Shown here: positions 22,341 through 33,724 of the stretch, in pieces
Numbering within the stretch: the first letter of the stretch is position 1
How the letters are laid out: the number at the start of each line of letters is the position of its first letter
Assembly (NCBI GenBank): GCA_900155495.1
Contig: FTLJ01000419.1
Location: forward strand, 1-64,000
Reading direction: 5' to 3'
Length of the DNA: 64,000 nucleotides
Origin: Porogramme epimiltina
Taxonomy: Eukaryota; Basidiomycota; Agaricomycetes; Polyporales; Polyporaceae
The notes under the pieces: generated by a model
Databases searched by the model: none
What the model saw: only the letters and a program-made list of their open reading frames with translations
Told to the model about the DNA's origin: nothing
Made by a program: the position numbers and the translations under genes

Positions 22341-23744
22341 GATGCGACGTCGTGCAGGGGGGCAAGAAGACCAGATGATATACAACAGGACGCTTATACC
22401 TGTGCGGGATGCTGGTTCCTCGCGTCAACTCTCCCACGTGCGTAACTACGAGAGCGATGCCTGTCCCAAGGCCGTCCTGCGGTCTGGATTCGACCACATG
22501 GCGGTGTTATGCCCGCTCGATCGAAGTTAGAAGTCCTGGAAAGTCAGCTGAGATGTTGATCCCAGTGGCCCATCTTATTGCGGCGCGCTAACCTTGGTCC
22601 GAATGATGTCGGACACGAGTGAAGGCGTTTGGTCTCTGTTAAGGTTGTGTCAGACAACACTTTTGATGATGATACTTCGAAGGGCATACCACAAACATCT
22701 GACATGTGTCTGCCGAAGTAGGTAATGGCTTCCAGATTGCGGGTAGAGGCACATGGCCGTCAGGCGATTGTGGTATGCCTACAGGCAGAAGGGCAGGATG
22801 TGGCGCAGATATCTGCGTCATTCAATGGGGACTAAACCCTGCCTCGTCGCATCCCGGGTTTCCGTAAACATAAGGTTGCATGCGCCTAGTACGTGCCTTC
22901 GGAAGCTGTGTCGAAGCGATATCGAGGGAGTATTACATTGTTTTACCTATGGATAACCGAAAGATCTCAGAGACATGGATTTCCGAGATTATGACAATTT
23001 TGGGTTGAAAATGCGCCCCAAGAACCATGATGGAGTAGTTGTCGAAATAGATGTTAGGAAATCGGGGCGAGTAAGACATGAAACTGTGAATTAGTGCTGT
23101 TCAAAAGTTGGCTCTGGGCTCATGCTGGTCCCTCTCACGGCGGGCGCGGGGGGGGGGGATGGGGGGCGCGCGGGCGACGCAACTCGAGGGCACGCGCGCG
23201 CACCTCGTACCTATTGTAGTTATCAACTATAGCAGGAAGTCATGTGAAGAGCGCGAAGTATTTTCCGTGAACGAAAAAGATCCTTAGGGGGAGATTATTG
23301 TAGTATCTTCGAGACAGTATATAGGTCACGGCGTCCATGGTAGATAGAATCACTGGGCTTGAGGTTCTCATCAGGATCCGATGATATTGTCGAAGATACG
23401 TGCTGGTATGTACGTGACACTGGTCACAGTCCACGCTTGAAGGGATGCTCCCAGAACAGCATTCTGGTCGACGCAGCTTCTTGAATAGAGGATGGGAACG
23501 ACTGATGTAGTCGTCCACGCCGTCAGTCGCAGTTTCTGTAAATATAGTAGTCTTATTGTTATCATGGATCTGAATTGAAAGGGATAACGATGGAACTACT
23601 ACGAGGAGACTGAGTGAATAGGTACACGTTACACTCTGTAGAACATCATAACTCTGGCTTCCATGATAACACTATGCCAGGCTGCCTCGGAGCTCATCGG
23701 TGTAGGATTCCGAGTCTTCTCGCCTGAGAGGGACACATTCGGGT
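22341..23744. other. Spacer between copies 4 and 5
   Basis: No supported gene. The right part (about 23357-23580) is the partner of the 20.5-20.8 kb spacer. An isolated GC-rich island lies at 23140-23205. Confidence 0.55.
23140..23205. other. Isolated GC-rich island with poly-G
   Basis: A run of 12 G, a second G run and alternating CG dinucleotides occur in surroundings of roughly even base composition. It resembles the GC-rich left flank of the window. No gene is visible in it. Confidence 0.6.
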
Positions 23745-25132
23745 TCAACCCCCCTGTAGGAAACGATTTAGCCTCAAGCCTGAATTGATATCCCCTTGCT
23801 GCTTAATGAACAGTACTCCAGACAATGCTGCAGTCACGCACGGAAGCACCCTACTCACGCTATCTAACGGATTCCAGGAACGAGTTACCCTTGAAAGTTC
23901 TTCTGAAGCGGCCTTGTGGGGAGAGACGGGTATCACGGATTTGTTCTCCAATGGAGGATGGGCCTTGTGTCGACGGTCGTAACAGTAAAACGATAGTCGG
24001 GCTATGGCACCGAGGAAAAGGGCGGTACCAACTCCGGCCGCCACCCCTGCCACATTTGCTACCATATTGTTGTTACGATCTGGTGCCCTCGTATTTGTAG
24101 CCGCTACTGTGGAAGTTGTGGTAACAGCAATAAACGTGATGATTGACGTGCTAGATACGCCCTGTGAGCCAAGAGAATTGGTAGTTGTCGGAGATATTGA
24201 CACAGTTGTTTGTGACACTGATACAGCCGAGGGGACGGTCGATCCCGCTTTCAAAGGGAGAAGGGGTCAGACGTAAGATAAGTTAATCGTGTCTCGTTGA
24301 AGTCATGTCTTACAATTGCCGGCGGCGGCCTCTGCCTGCGCTACATCAAATGTACCGTTTTCCTGCCAGTGAAGGGTCAGCGGACTTTGTCGGGGAGTCA
24401 CAGGAACGTACAGGGAGTTGAAGGAACGCCCACTTCGGGATCTCTGTATCGGGTGGACTTCCCCCGGGATATCTGGATAACTATAGGTTATTTTGGAAGC
24501 GAGCCAATTAGGCGAACTTCTCACATCATTGTGGTATTGCCGTTGCATGGTTGCGTGTAAGTTGTCCATCTGCAATATCGTGTAAGTAGCTCACCGATGA
24601 ACAACTCTCAAGACATACTGAGACATCCCCCGATCGTTGTCTAGTTGGCAGTACGCGCACGCGGAATGTGTCAGGTAGGCGACCGAGTTGCACATGCATG
24701 GTGTACCAGTGGGTCCGGGACCTTTTCCGTTGTATTGTTGTCCATCGACGGCAGGGAGAATAGTGAGATCTTCCAGAAATGGCAGTGCGTTGGTCAACGT
24801 CCTCCGAGACCAGCATTAGACAGATGTCGGGGCTGACCAGTGGAATTGTTGGAGCACGGCTTCCACAAGTGCTCTGTAACCACGCATGGATTTTGACCGA
24901 AGTTGTTGTCCATCTGGAGTCGCGAGATACACTGCTCAGTAAAAAGTTATTTCCTCTTATTGTTGAAAGAATGCCTCACCCATTTGAACTGATTCATACA
25001 ATTGGGCCGGGGGCCGTTTTGTGGGACCGCCGGTCCGATTAGGAGTATGATTGTCAAACATAGGACAAGTGGTGAGCTGCTGTGGAGTATAACGCTAAGA
25101 GAACTGCCTGAAGGGCGAATTAGGGTGACCAT
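23745..25132 (-). CDS. Array copy 5: Cys-rich single-pass membrane protein with altered tail
   Basis: Exon 1 (25132-24980) has a signal peptide ending in a region CMNQFKW. Exon 2 reads MDNNFGQNPCVVTEHLWKPC. Then come CMCNSVAYLTHSACAYCQ, WTTYTQPC, YPGGSPPDTEIPKWAF and NGTFDVAQAEAAAGN. The stalk is Thr/Ser-rich, and the helix includes VAAGVGTALFLGAIARLSFY, with an Arg inside it where copy 4 has Gly. The tail begins like copy 4 (QQGDINS) but stops at RFLQGG, and the nucleotides downstream still resemble the copy 4 tail in another frame. The C-terminus thus appears truncated by a frameshift. The exon 2 donor (GTCAGC) is weak. It may be a functional variant or an early pseudogene. Confidence 0.65.
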
Positions 25133-26501
25133 AATGCAGAGCTACGGTCGAGACAAGAGGACAAGAGGGAAGGACTTCTTAATATACAGCAGCAACGATC
25201 ATACCAACGCGGAGGAAATGGGGTTCCACGCAAACAATAACCCGTGCGTTCTAAAGGGGAGTGCTGCCTTCCCAAGGACCGCCTCATACGCACTGCGGAC
25301 TCTGGGACCACATACCCGTGTTGCGCGCGCTCGGTAGAGATGTGGTTGGCGCAGCATCTGTCAACAGCCACCGTTCTGCCAGGAGGCCAAAATAGTGATA
25401 GAGCTACCATGTCAGGTGGGCATGCCTAGTGTACAGCAAAACTATGCACCTCGCATTATTCGAGAAGCTGACGTTTGAGGAACATCTTGTTCTGGAGCAC
25501 GAAGGTCAGTCCGGATCATGTCAGACGCTGATGAAGGGCATCTGGGTTACGGTTGTATCAGTCGGCGGATTTTGATAAGGGCGTTTCGACATAGCGCACA
25601 TATCTGACATACCTTCCCAAGGCACGGGAACGTTAACGCCGTTCCAATTGCGAGTATTGAGGGTACGTGATCGTCGGAGGCATGACAGTAGCACATATAC
25701 CAAAAGAGATGTTGGTCACCCTGGCGGTCGCTGTCCTTATGAATGGATGAGAACGGGCCCCACTCGCACGGATGTCGGGTTTACGTGAAACGAGGGAGAA
25801 TGCGCTCTACGCGCGGTGCTAGTTGAACGGCCTCACGCCGCGGGTAAAACCGCGAGGAAGCAATGCGAAGGCGGTACACCATCCATCTGCCATCGAAGAG
25901 TCAAATAGGCATACCTGTGGGATACCGCCCTTTTTATGATGAGTGCTGTCATTCCAATGCCGAGATACTAGAGGAATCCAAGCGCGGCCTAGCATTTGGC
26001 CAATAGCAACGTTGAAGTCCGACTCCTCGACCCGATCGTGATATCGATGAGTGGCAAGAGACGTGCAGCCAAGATCTTTGTCAGATCTGTTATCACGTGA
26101 CTTGCCGGCCGGCTAGCCAAGTCGATCAGTATTTGGAGTCTAGTACCAGTGCTATCAAGTAGTAGGTAGTGTTATAAGATTGTCGGCTGTGTCACAGCGT
26201 GTAGGCTTCCCCCTCCCAACGAAACTATGATTTCAGAGAATTTCAAGAGAGTAAGCAAAACCAAACGTTCCGCCCATGCACACTGCGCAACAAGCACCCT
26301 CAATGCCATCCCAGGTTCATCGTAGAGCATATATCTCAGGATTCTCGCGTCCACCGTACTACCCTTTGTCTGTTCATCAGTATTGATGAAAGCCTGATAG
26401 CTCAGGTCAGAAATGACGAGGGTGGTTCCAGACGAGTTCACTGAATAAATATTTCACGTGCATCATTGACATAGACAATATTGTTTCATTATATACCTAC
26501 A
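25133..26501. other. Spacer between copies 5 and 6, nothing recognised
   Basis: I searched for the array signatures (GQxPC, CxCNTV, PxWAY) on both strands and found none. Short open frames without domain similarity only. Confidence 0.5.
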
Positions 26502-27900
26502 GCTCCGGCTTGCCAGAGTAGATCGGGACCTGTGGCACTGCGTACGCACGCACACCCGGCGTCTCTTCGCTCCTATGATCGTGTGCGTCTGTCATGTTCT
26601 CTTCAAGAGAAAGTTTAGTAGCTATCGAAGGTGTCTTGGGCGGGGGGAACGTTCGGGGATCGTCGGGATCCTGGACCGCAACAACGTGGTACCCGCATCA
26701 ATGGATCTTGCGTTCGAAAAACACGGCGGTATGACACGCACATATATGTGATGAAGGTGCTTGGGATAATTCCTGAGCGTAGGAACGTGTCCTGGAGGGA
26801 AGCCCTCTTCGCCTTGCGAGGCCCTCCAGATCCGAATGAGTGACCAGCTCTTCAAGCATCGTGGGCGATATATGAACACGACCGCCAGCCCTAGAAGTAA
26901 GACCCCTGCGCCGGCTCCGCCTACAACTCCACCGACGACTGCACCTGTGTGTCGCACCTGCGACCCCTGCGCGCTTGCTTCCGATGGCGTGCTACTCGGC
27001 TGAAAGCCGCTTGAAGGTGTGTTCAGTGAAGATGTCGAGTTATCTGCACAGAAATTAAGCAAGTCAAACATCGTGATATGCGGTGAGCGCCCACGCGACC
27101 TTACCACTATCTGCAACAATATGTGCCTGAGCAGCATCAAATTCGGTGTTCCCCTTCAAGTTTTACACGTTCAGATACGATTCACCCCGAGCGCGAGGGA
27201 GACGAGTACTCACCCTGAGGCGGATCTTCGCCCAACTCGGTATTTCTGTCTCACTGGAGACCGGTGGGGGGTCTCTACAAGATATGTTTCCACTGTCAGA
27301 TGTGAGAGTTCTATGTTCAGACCGCGGTCAACACCGTACGGGTACGCCCCGAGGGATGTTACATTCCCGGTACATTCCTGCGAGTACGTCGGCCAACTGA
27401 AGCAGGCCAACCGCCACTGGCATCAGTATGGGCGAAAGTGCTTGATGAGAAACGCCTGCGTACTCACGGGTCTATGGCTAGCTGGCCAGTCTGGCACAGC
27501 GCGCACGCAGCGAGCAGAGAATACGTCACCGTACTGCATGTACACACGTTCGCGTCTGCCCCGACCGGCCTACTGTAGTTCTGGTTCGCACCGAGTGCTT
27601 CAACGTTGAATTCTGCAGAGGGGGCCGGGCGCTGCGTCATTCCAGATCCCATCGCGGAGGTCAGAGATGGATATCGCACCTTCCAGAGAGCAAGGAGAAA
27701 TGAGAAACGAAGCAACTAAACAGGGGTTCTGTCCCTTCGTGTTGGCCATCTGGGTATCCTCCTATTCAGAAAATGACGATGAACGGAGGGAAAACGCGTA
27801 CCCAAAAAAACTCATCCGAACAAATCGCGCTCGTGCTCTGCGCATGCGCGAGAACGGCGATGCAAGTCAAAACATAGAGGAACGCACAGTAAAGCAGCAT
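26502..27900 (-). CDS. Array copy 6: Cys-rich single-pass membrane protein
   Basis: Exon 1 (27900-27802) encodes MLLYCAFLYVLTCIAVLAHA, a clear signal peptide, and ends CSDEFFW. Then NTKGQNPCLVASFLISPC, CTCSTVTYSLLAACALCQ, WPTYSQEC, PPVSSETEIPSWAK (the family block PxWAY is degenerate here) and NTEFDAAQAHIVADS. The stalk is Ser-rich with the helix VVGGVVGGAGAGVLLLGLAV. The tail exon reads DPDDPRTFPPPKTPS, and the protein ends YSGKPEL. Both conserved tail elements are present. Exon 3 boundaries are uncertain. Confidence 0.72.
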
Positions 27901-28773
27901 ACGGTAGGTGACTATGTGCAAGGTGGGCGGATATTCAATGAACAAGTCAGCGCCGAGTGCGCACGTTGGTACATTTGAGCACCGGGGGACAGGCACAGAT
28001 GCAGAGGTGATGAGATGTCAACTAGGCAATGGGTACTATGGGAGATGATAGTAAGCTGGCGACTCGACGTAGACCGTCGGACCACTCATAGAATCATCAG
28101 ACACTCGAGGTCGTTCTTCATATCATGTGGGAGGTCTTGAGAGCTTGTTGCTCGCAATGGGCTGAAAAGGTGCATTATCATCCCAGCGCTGCGCCGAGAT
28201 CGCCTTCCAGCGCTGTTCGTAACCGCGACCGTCAACTCCTCCAATAGTCTGACGGTTGGTCGTAGAGAGTCGGAGCCGAGAACGCCTCTCTGGTCGAGCT
28301 TCTGATACGTACTGTTATAAGCATGAAGGCAGGAAGAAGCGCAAGCAAACCCGCCCCGGAGAGATCCTGGGGCCCCCAACGAAGAATCTACAGGAGCGGA
28401 ACTCCGTCGCGAGGTGGGCGTCATCATACCGCAGGCGCAACAGGCTGTGCTGGGCTACTTCGCGGATACCTGGATATTAAGTGTGCTTGGGGGGGAGCTC
28501 CCATGGAACCACAGATCAAGTTTTGTAATACCTACGTTAGGCCTTGATCGTAATCATCCTGGGGTTGGTCAACCATGCGACACGTGGCGGGCGTTTAGTC
28601 CAAGAGGTTGTAATCGGATTCTTCGGAGGTGAACCATTGGTTCAGGCGATGCGGCCAATGGATAGCAGTTGTTTTGAATACATATAGATGATGGAAAGGG
28701 GGCGGAACGAGCCTGCCTGCGATAAGATACAAATAGAGAGCGAAACGAAGGAATAAGTCCGCCTTCTTCGACT
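27901..28773. other. Spacer between copies 6 and 7, nothing recognised
   Basis: No array signature or other family seen; it contains the promoter of copy 6. Confidence 0.45.
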
Positions 28774-30255
28774 TCATACCTCCGGCATGCCTGTGTACTC
28801 CTTCTGCACCGGGTCCTCCGCAGAGTAAGCCGTGTGGCTGAAAGTATAGCTTCCTGTCTGTGCAAATGATGAACCTTTCGTGGAGAGCCGCGGAGGGAAC
28901 GTCCTCGGGTCGTTCGGGTCCTGTGTGCACGTTACCGCACATAAGTTTCGAGGACATCTGAAGAAAAGCGCAGAACGCATGGGCGAGGAAGGCAAGCTTA
29001 CGTAGATAAGAGGAGCCGCCTCTCGTGGCAACATTGGCGTATGCGGTTGCGGGCTCCCGACCTGTCCAGGATGCAGGTTTTGTGGTTGGTCTCGGCCAAA
29101 CTTCTCAATCTCTGATGGGGCCGGCGACGTTCCACGTAGACGACGCCGGAAAACGAACCAGTACCCGGCGCCGACGAGTGCGACTGCCCCGAGTACTCCA
29201 CCTACAACCCCACCGACGATTGCACCGACATTCGACTTGCCGCTTGATCCATTCCCGCTCCCAGAAGTGTCGTTCCCATTGGAATCGCCTGTGGCTTCGG
29301 GTCCTGGCGAAGACGTACGAGTGCCCGCCTGTTGCTTGGCCGTTGCGGTGCCGGACATGGTCGACGACATCGCGGTATCTAAGGTGCTATCAGGGTGGTC
29401 TGCACAAGAGAATGAATGAAGATCAGTGTTTCGTTCCACTAAAATTGGAAGGCTGGGCAGAAGGGGGCGTACTTTGAGCTGCTAAGGCCTTGGCGGCATT
29501 CACATTGAAGGTATTGTTTGTCTGCAGGTATTCCCGGTCATCCGGGAGAAGAGCACGATAGTGGGAATGTTGATACACACTGTAACGTCACCATATGCCC
29601 ACGTAGGCACGCTTGTACCTCCAGGTATGTTGTAAGGATACCTGAGTATCTGTGAGAAAGCTCTTATCATGCAAATAGACGCGGGACGCACTTCTCTGTC
29701 TGCGGGGCGTTCTGCCCTTGACATCCCATGGAATATGTCGGCCACCTAAAGGGTCGAATTCAGTGGTGAGAGAAGGGAGCTGAGGATGCACTCACGGTTC
29801 TATATCCCCGCCTTGACATAATGCACAAGCCGCAAACATAGAGTATAAGACGGTATTACAGTCGCATAGGGTTGCATCCGCCTTGTCTTCGCCCACATAG
29901 ACATTCCCCGGACGTAGCGCATAGACGAAAGAATCTTCGTGGTGCTGATTAGCATACCGGGACCTGCGCCTCGGAATAGGTCACATACCCTCCGTAGTGT
30001 AACATGGTGTCCAAAGCCACGCAGTCACAAGACATGGTGTCTGACCCTTCTCGTTTTTCATCTATTTCCACTATGTTCAGGTTTAGAGACAGGCCAGCGA
30101 TGCATCGGACATACCCAGTCGAACGCCGGAGCGCAGGTTGCATTCGTCCCAGGTTCTTGAGCTCGGACGGCGAGGGAAACCATGCAAAAGGATAGCAGGA
30201 GTGACAACAACATGGATGGGGAAGACGACGAGAAGAGTCGCGTCAGAAAGAGCAT
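28774..30255 (-). CDS. Array copy 7: Cys-rich single-pass membrane protein
   Basis: Exon 1 (30255-30115) starts MLFLTRLFSSSSPSMLLSLL and ends CAPAFDW. Later exons read NEKGQTPCLVTAWLWTPC, CDCNTVLYSMFAACALCQ, WPTYSMGC, YPYNIPGGTSVPTWAY and NNTFNVNAAKALAAQ. The stalk is rich in Ser, Thr and Gly, and the helix includes GAIVGGVVGGVLGAVALVGA with FRRRLR as stop-transfer. The membrane exon ends in APLIY. The tail exon opens DPNDPRTFPPRLST and the protein ends EYTGMPEV. The longest tail of the array, with both conserved elements. Confidence 0.78.
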
Positions 30256-31422
30256 GAGGTGAGGATATACGTGGGCGCAAGATGGATTGAAACGCTTGAA
30301 GTAATGGTCTACGAACATCGAACCGCATGGGCTGTCAATGTGGGCAGCTTCCTGCTCGGAAAATGCGACCAAAACGCACCTAGTTTCCTTGAAAGGCGAC
30401 GAAATCACGGGCGTCCCGCACTAACGACGATCGGGATAAGAAATCCTGGGAGCCCACCACAGGGTGATTAGGGCATGTTCGGTGCATATAGAGTGGGCGC
30501 ATCATATGTGGAGCAACTTGGGCAATAGGGAATTGCAGACCGGTGCGCACAGTACTGCAGATGAAACAAGGGTCAATGGAGCGGGCGCGTCAGCGAAGCT
30601 ATTAGAGTTTTCTGGATCGGGATGATGTGGCCGGCGGGCGCACCTCTACGGCGGCGCGGCCTATGTATGCTTCGCCGTTTTTACAGCATGTAGCTGTGGA
30701 CCCCTCGCATGCCATGGAGGCGCACTAGAGTTCAATCGAGCCAGAACAGTTGAAACGTCATAGTCACAACTGAGCGCGTCCTTGGGACATGCCCTCGAGT
30801 TCAAACACCGCTGTGGCTGAAAGTCCGACACAACTGATCCGCGAGCTTCGGGCGTCTAGTTGCTTCCATGGCCAGTTGCAAGACATCTCTTACATACTGT
30901 ATATCGTGTTATATTTGGCCGCACCGGTATCAACGCTGCAACTGCCAAGTCGGAGACATACCCAACGCCAAGAGACCCCGCGGGGTGACGGGCGGCATCG
31001 TGATCTCATCCTCAGGCTCCAGTAGATTGAGAGAGGCAAACAGTGCATCGTTTGCGGCGGAAGTGCGCATGCCACGTCGAACGCGGCAAAGCTTGCAGAA
31101 ACCGACGCCGGTATATGCAGGAGGGGCCAAGTTATACCGTTAAGGTGGGCTTGGTACGCATTCTTTGTGCTGCAATGTCATCGTAACAACGCAGTGCTCT
31201 AGAAACCCAACAACATACGCCTCTGTTCGACCGCTTTTGGGGGTGGGCCGTGCCCCTCTCGAGCTGATGTAATGAACTCACGCTTGCCATGCTGCCTAGT
31301 AGGTTCTTTGGATAGCTTGGCATTCCAAGAGTATAAAACTGTCCCGGGAAATGCCAAGGGATATCCAAGTACTCTCTTCCTCGGTGGTCGCGTCAACTTG
31401 TGTCTCCTCGAGCTTCTGATCT
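30256..31422. other. Spacer between copies 7 and 8 (divergent promoters)
   Basis: Copies 7 (minus) and 8 (plus) are transcribed away from each other from this 1.2 kb. Nothing coding is recognised. A TATA box for copy 8 lies at its right end. Confidence 0.5.
31331..31339 (+). promoter_or_regulatory. TATA box of array copy 8
   Basis: The sequence gtataaaac lies about 85-90 bases upstream of the start codon, a normal TATA distance for a fungal gene with a short leader. Confidence 0.6.
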
Positions 31423-32761
31423 ATGCTGATATTCCTGTTCGTTATACTTCTTGGAGCATTGGCACATGCTGGTGATGCTGAACCTGACGTTCCAGGCTGT
31501 CTACCGGAATTTGATTGGGTACGAACACGCTACCTAGCCAACTTAAACCTTCCAGAGATTCAACTTCATTCTTGCAGCTGGATAATGCAGAAGGCCAGAG
31601 TCCTTGCATAGTCGCAGCTTGGTTATACAGTCCATGCTATACCATCAACGGCATGTATTATCCATGTTGAATGCCCTCCCAGTTGCTCACTTGTATTCGC
31701 TCGCTAATAGGATCCAGTATCCTCCCTCAAAGCCCAGGATCCGTTTATACAGGAAAAGAAGAGACAACTCGTTGTGACTGCAGCACTGTCCTGTACTCTG
31801 CGTTGGCGGCTTGTGCCGTATGCCAGGGACTTGGCGTCGCTATCACCGCGTCAGTTCCCTAGGTCATCGTCTTACCCTGCACGTTGCTTACTTGGGATCC
31901 CTGCTTAGTTGGCCGATGTTCGCCGAGAACTGCCAAGACATATACGTCCAAAAGTGCGTCATTCGCGATTCCCTGAAAGTCCAGAACATGCTCGGCGGAA
32001 CCTTATCAAGGCTGAGCGGCAACAACTAACTGGTTTGTGGTAGGTACCCCTTTGACATACCGAGAGAAACAAGTGTTCCAGCGTGGGCGTACGAAGACGT
32101 TACAGTGGGTTCCTGGGATCACGGCATTGTCAGAAGTATCCTACTTGTGCTCACAACATATCCTCGTAGATTAACGGCACCTTTAACCCCTACGACGCCC
32201 AAGCACTCGTATCCCAGCGTAAGTCGATTGTGTAATGATGTGTCGTCTTGGCTTGTTAAAGTTTAGCACTCGCGTGGCTTGTGGTGTTCTATAGATATTT
32301 CTGACAGCACGGCCTCCACCGGCTCATCCACCTCTCGTGGAAGTGCTGACACCACTCCATCCATGAGTTTCACAAATACAGCTAGCCCGGAGACTACCTC
32401 TTCGGCTGTCAACAGTGTGCCAATGACATTAAGTCCTGGGACCACAGCGTCAGCTTCGACCGACGCAAATGCACGTAAGAGCAACTCTGCTCATTTCGAT
32501 ATAGGCGATATGGCCGCCGCTTCTGGTGCAGGCTGCGTTTTCGGTGCCGCCCTTGCCATATCCCTACAGCTAGTATGGCGCTGGGCCACTCGCCGCCACT
32601 ACTTGGCGAAGATACCTCCCGAATCAAACTCAGGAAAACCCGGCAACTCGTTAACTCGGAGGCGGTACATCGAGGACGGCCATGGCTCCCCGCAAAGGGT
32701 AGCGGTGGGTCTCGGCACCACTGACTCCGCCCAAACCCCTGCTGAGAATACCCTCTTCTGA
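31423..32761 (+). CDS. Array copy 8: Cys-rich single-pass membrane protein, inverted
   Basis: Seven exons (31423-31518, 31578-31650, 31711-31849, 31909-31953, 32044-32104, 32170-32218 and 32295-32761) close to 309 residues. They encode a signal peptide MLIFLFVILLGALAHA ending in CLPEFDW, then NAEGQSPCIVAAWLYSPC, CDCSTVLYSALAACAVCQ, WPMFAENC, YPFDIPRETSVPAWAY and NGTFNPYDAQALVSQ. A Ser/Thr-rich stalk and one helix follow (around GAGCVFGAALAISLQLV, then RRHY). Exon lengths of the ectodomain match copy 2 nearly base for base. The second intron appears to use a GC donor (31651). The tail has neither DPRTYP nor PE[LV]; it ends PAENTLF. It lies on the strand opposite to most copies. Confidence 0.82.
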
Positions 32762-33724
32762 ACAGCCTTCAGAAAATTTCACTGCATTCATACCGCCTTC
32801 CATAACACCATGCAGCTCGATCTCTACAGTTTCTTCTGATGAGACACAGCCTCGCGGCGCGTTAAGGTTCGACGGAACCGCACATACCCCCTGGCTCCTA
32901 TCTGCTGTACACGTGGGTCCTGTCTTCAACCTCACTACGTCAGCCGTCTGATATATGCCAAAACGTGCGCAGCATCAGAGAGGCTGTAGAACATGCACTC
33001 AATACGAGTCTCAGAGCTCGATATTCATGACGGCTCGCGAGGATTAGGGGAGAGCCTGAACGTCCTCCCAAATCCAATGCGGCATTCACACGCTAGGGAT
33101 GCTGTATGATTCGCGACTACAGAGTATTTTGTACACTGGATTGCAGGGTGCATCGTCCATTGAGGGTAAGAGGTGTCTTCGCATAGAGACGGCATGTATA
33201 ACATAGTTGAAGTTGCATACGGGGGTGTTAGTATGATCCCCAATTGTAGTATCATGTGTTAAATAATGGAAGCACGTCGTTGTGAAGATAGCGCAGTGGA
33301 TTGACCTGCGTTTAGGAGTGATGCAGACATGTCGTAGTCATTTTATCAGGAACGAGAACTTCATGAGCGATTAGTACGTATACGTGTCCCTTTATCGAAT
33401 GAGCACATCGACATAGCTTGATTGTCTAAAAGCCCGAACTTCTACCCTCTATCACATCTGCTGGCTTGTGGCCCCAAAGGTCCGAGTCCCTTCTGACATC
33501 GTATGGCGGCAACCGAACTCGGTAACTCCGTTCGACCTCGGCTATGTCATGTTCCGGCAGTGGGATGCTCTGAGCAAGGTTGCTTCGGAACCACTTTTGT
33601 TGATGTGGACGGGAGACCAAACCACAATGCGTAAGGCTGTGAAACGCAGGTAGTGCCTGGGCCATAGACCCCTGTGCGCGTGGGGGGACGAGGAGAGTGG
33701 GGCTCTACTCTAGCCTGTACATCG
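32762..33724. other. Spacer between copies 8 and 9, nothing recognised
   Basis: Convergent 3' flanks of copies 8 and 9; no supported gene. Confidence 0.45.

Noticed and set aside
26172..26441. 90-codon minus-strand frame between copies 5 and 6
   Set aside because: No signal peptide, none of the array signatures and no splice partners.
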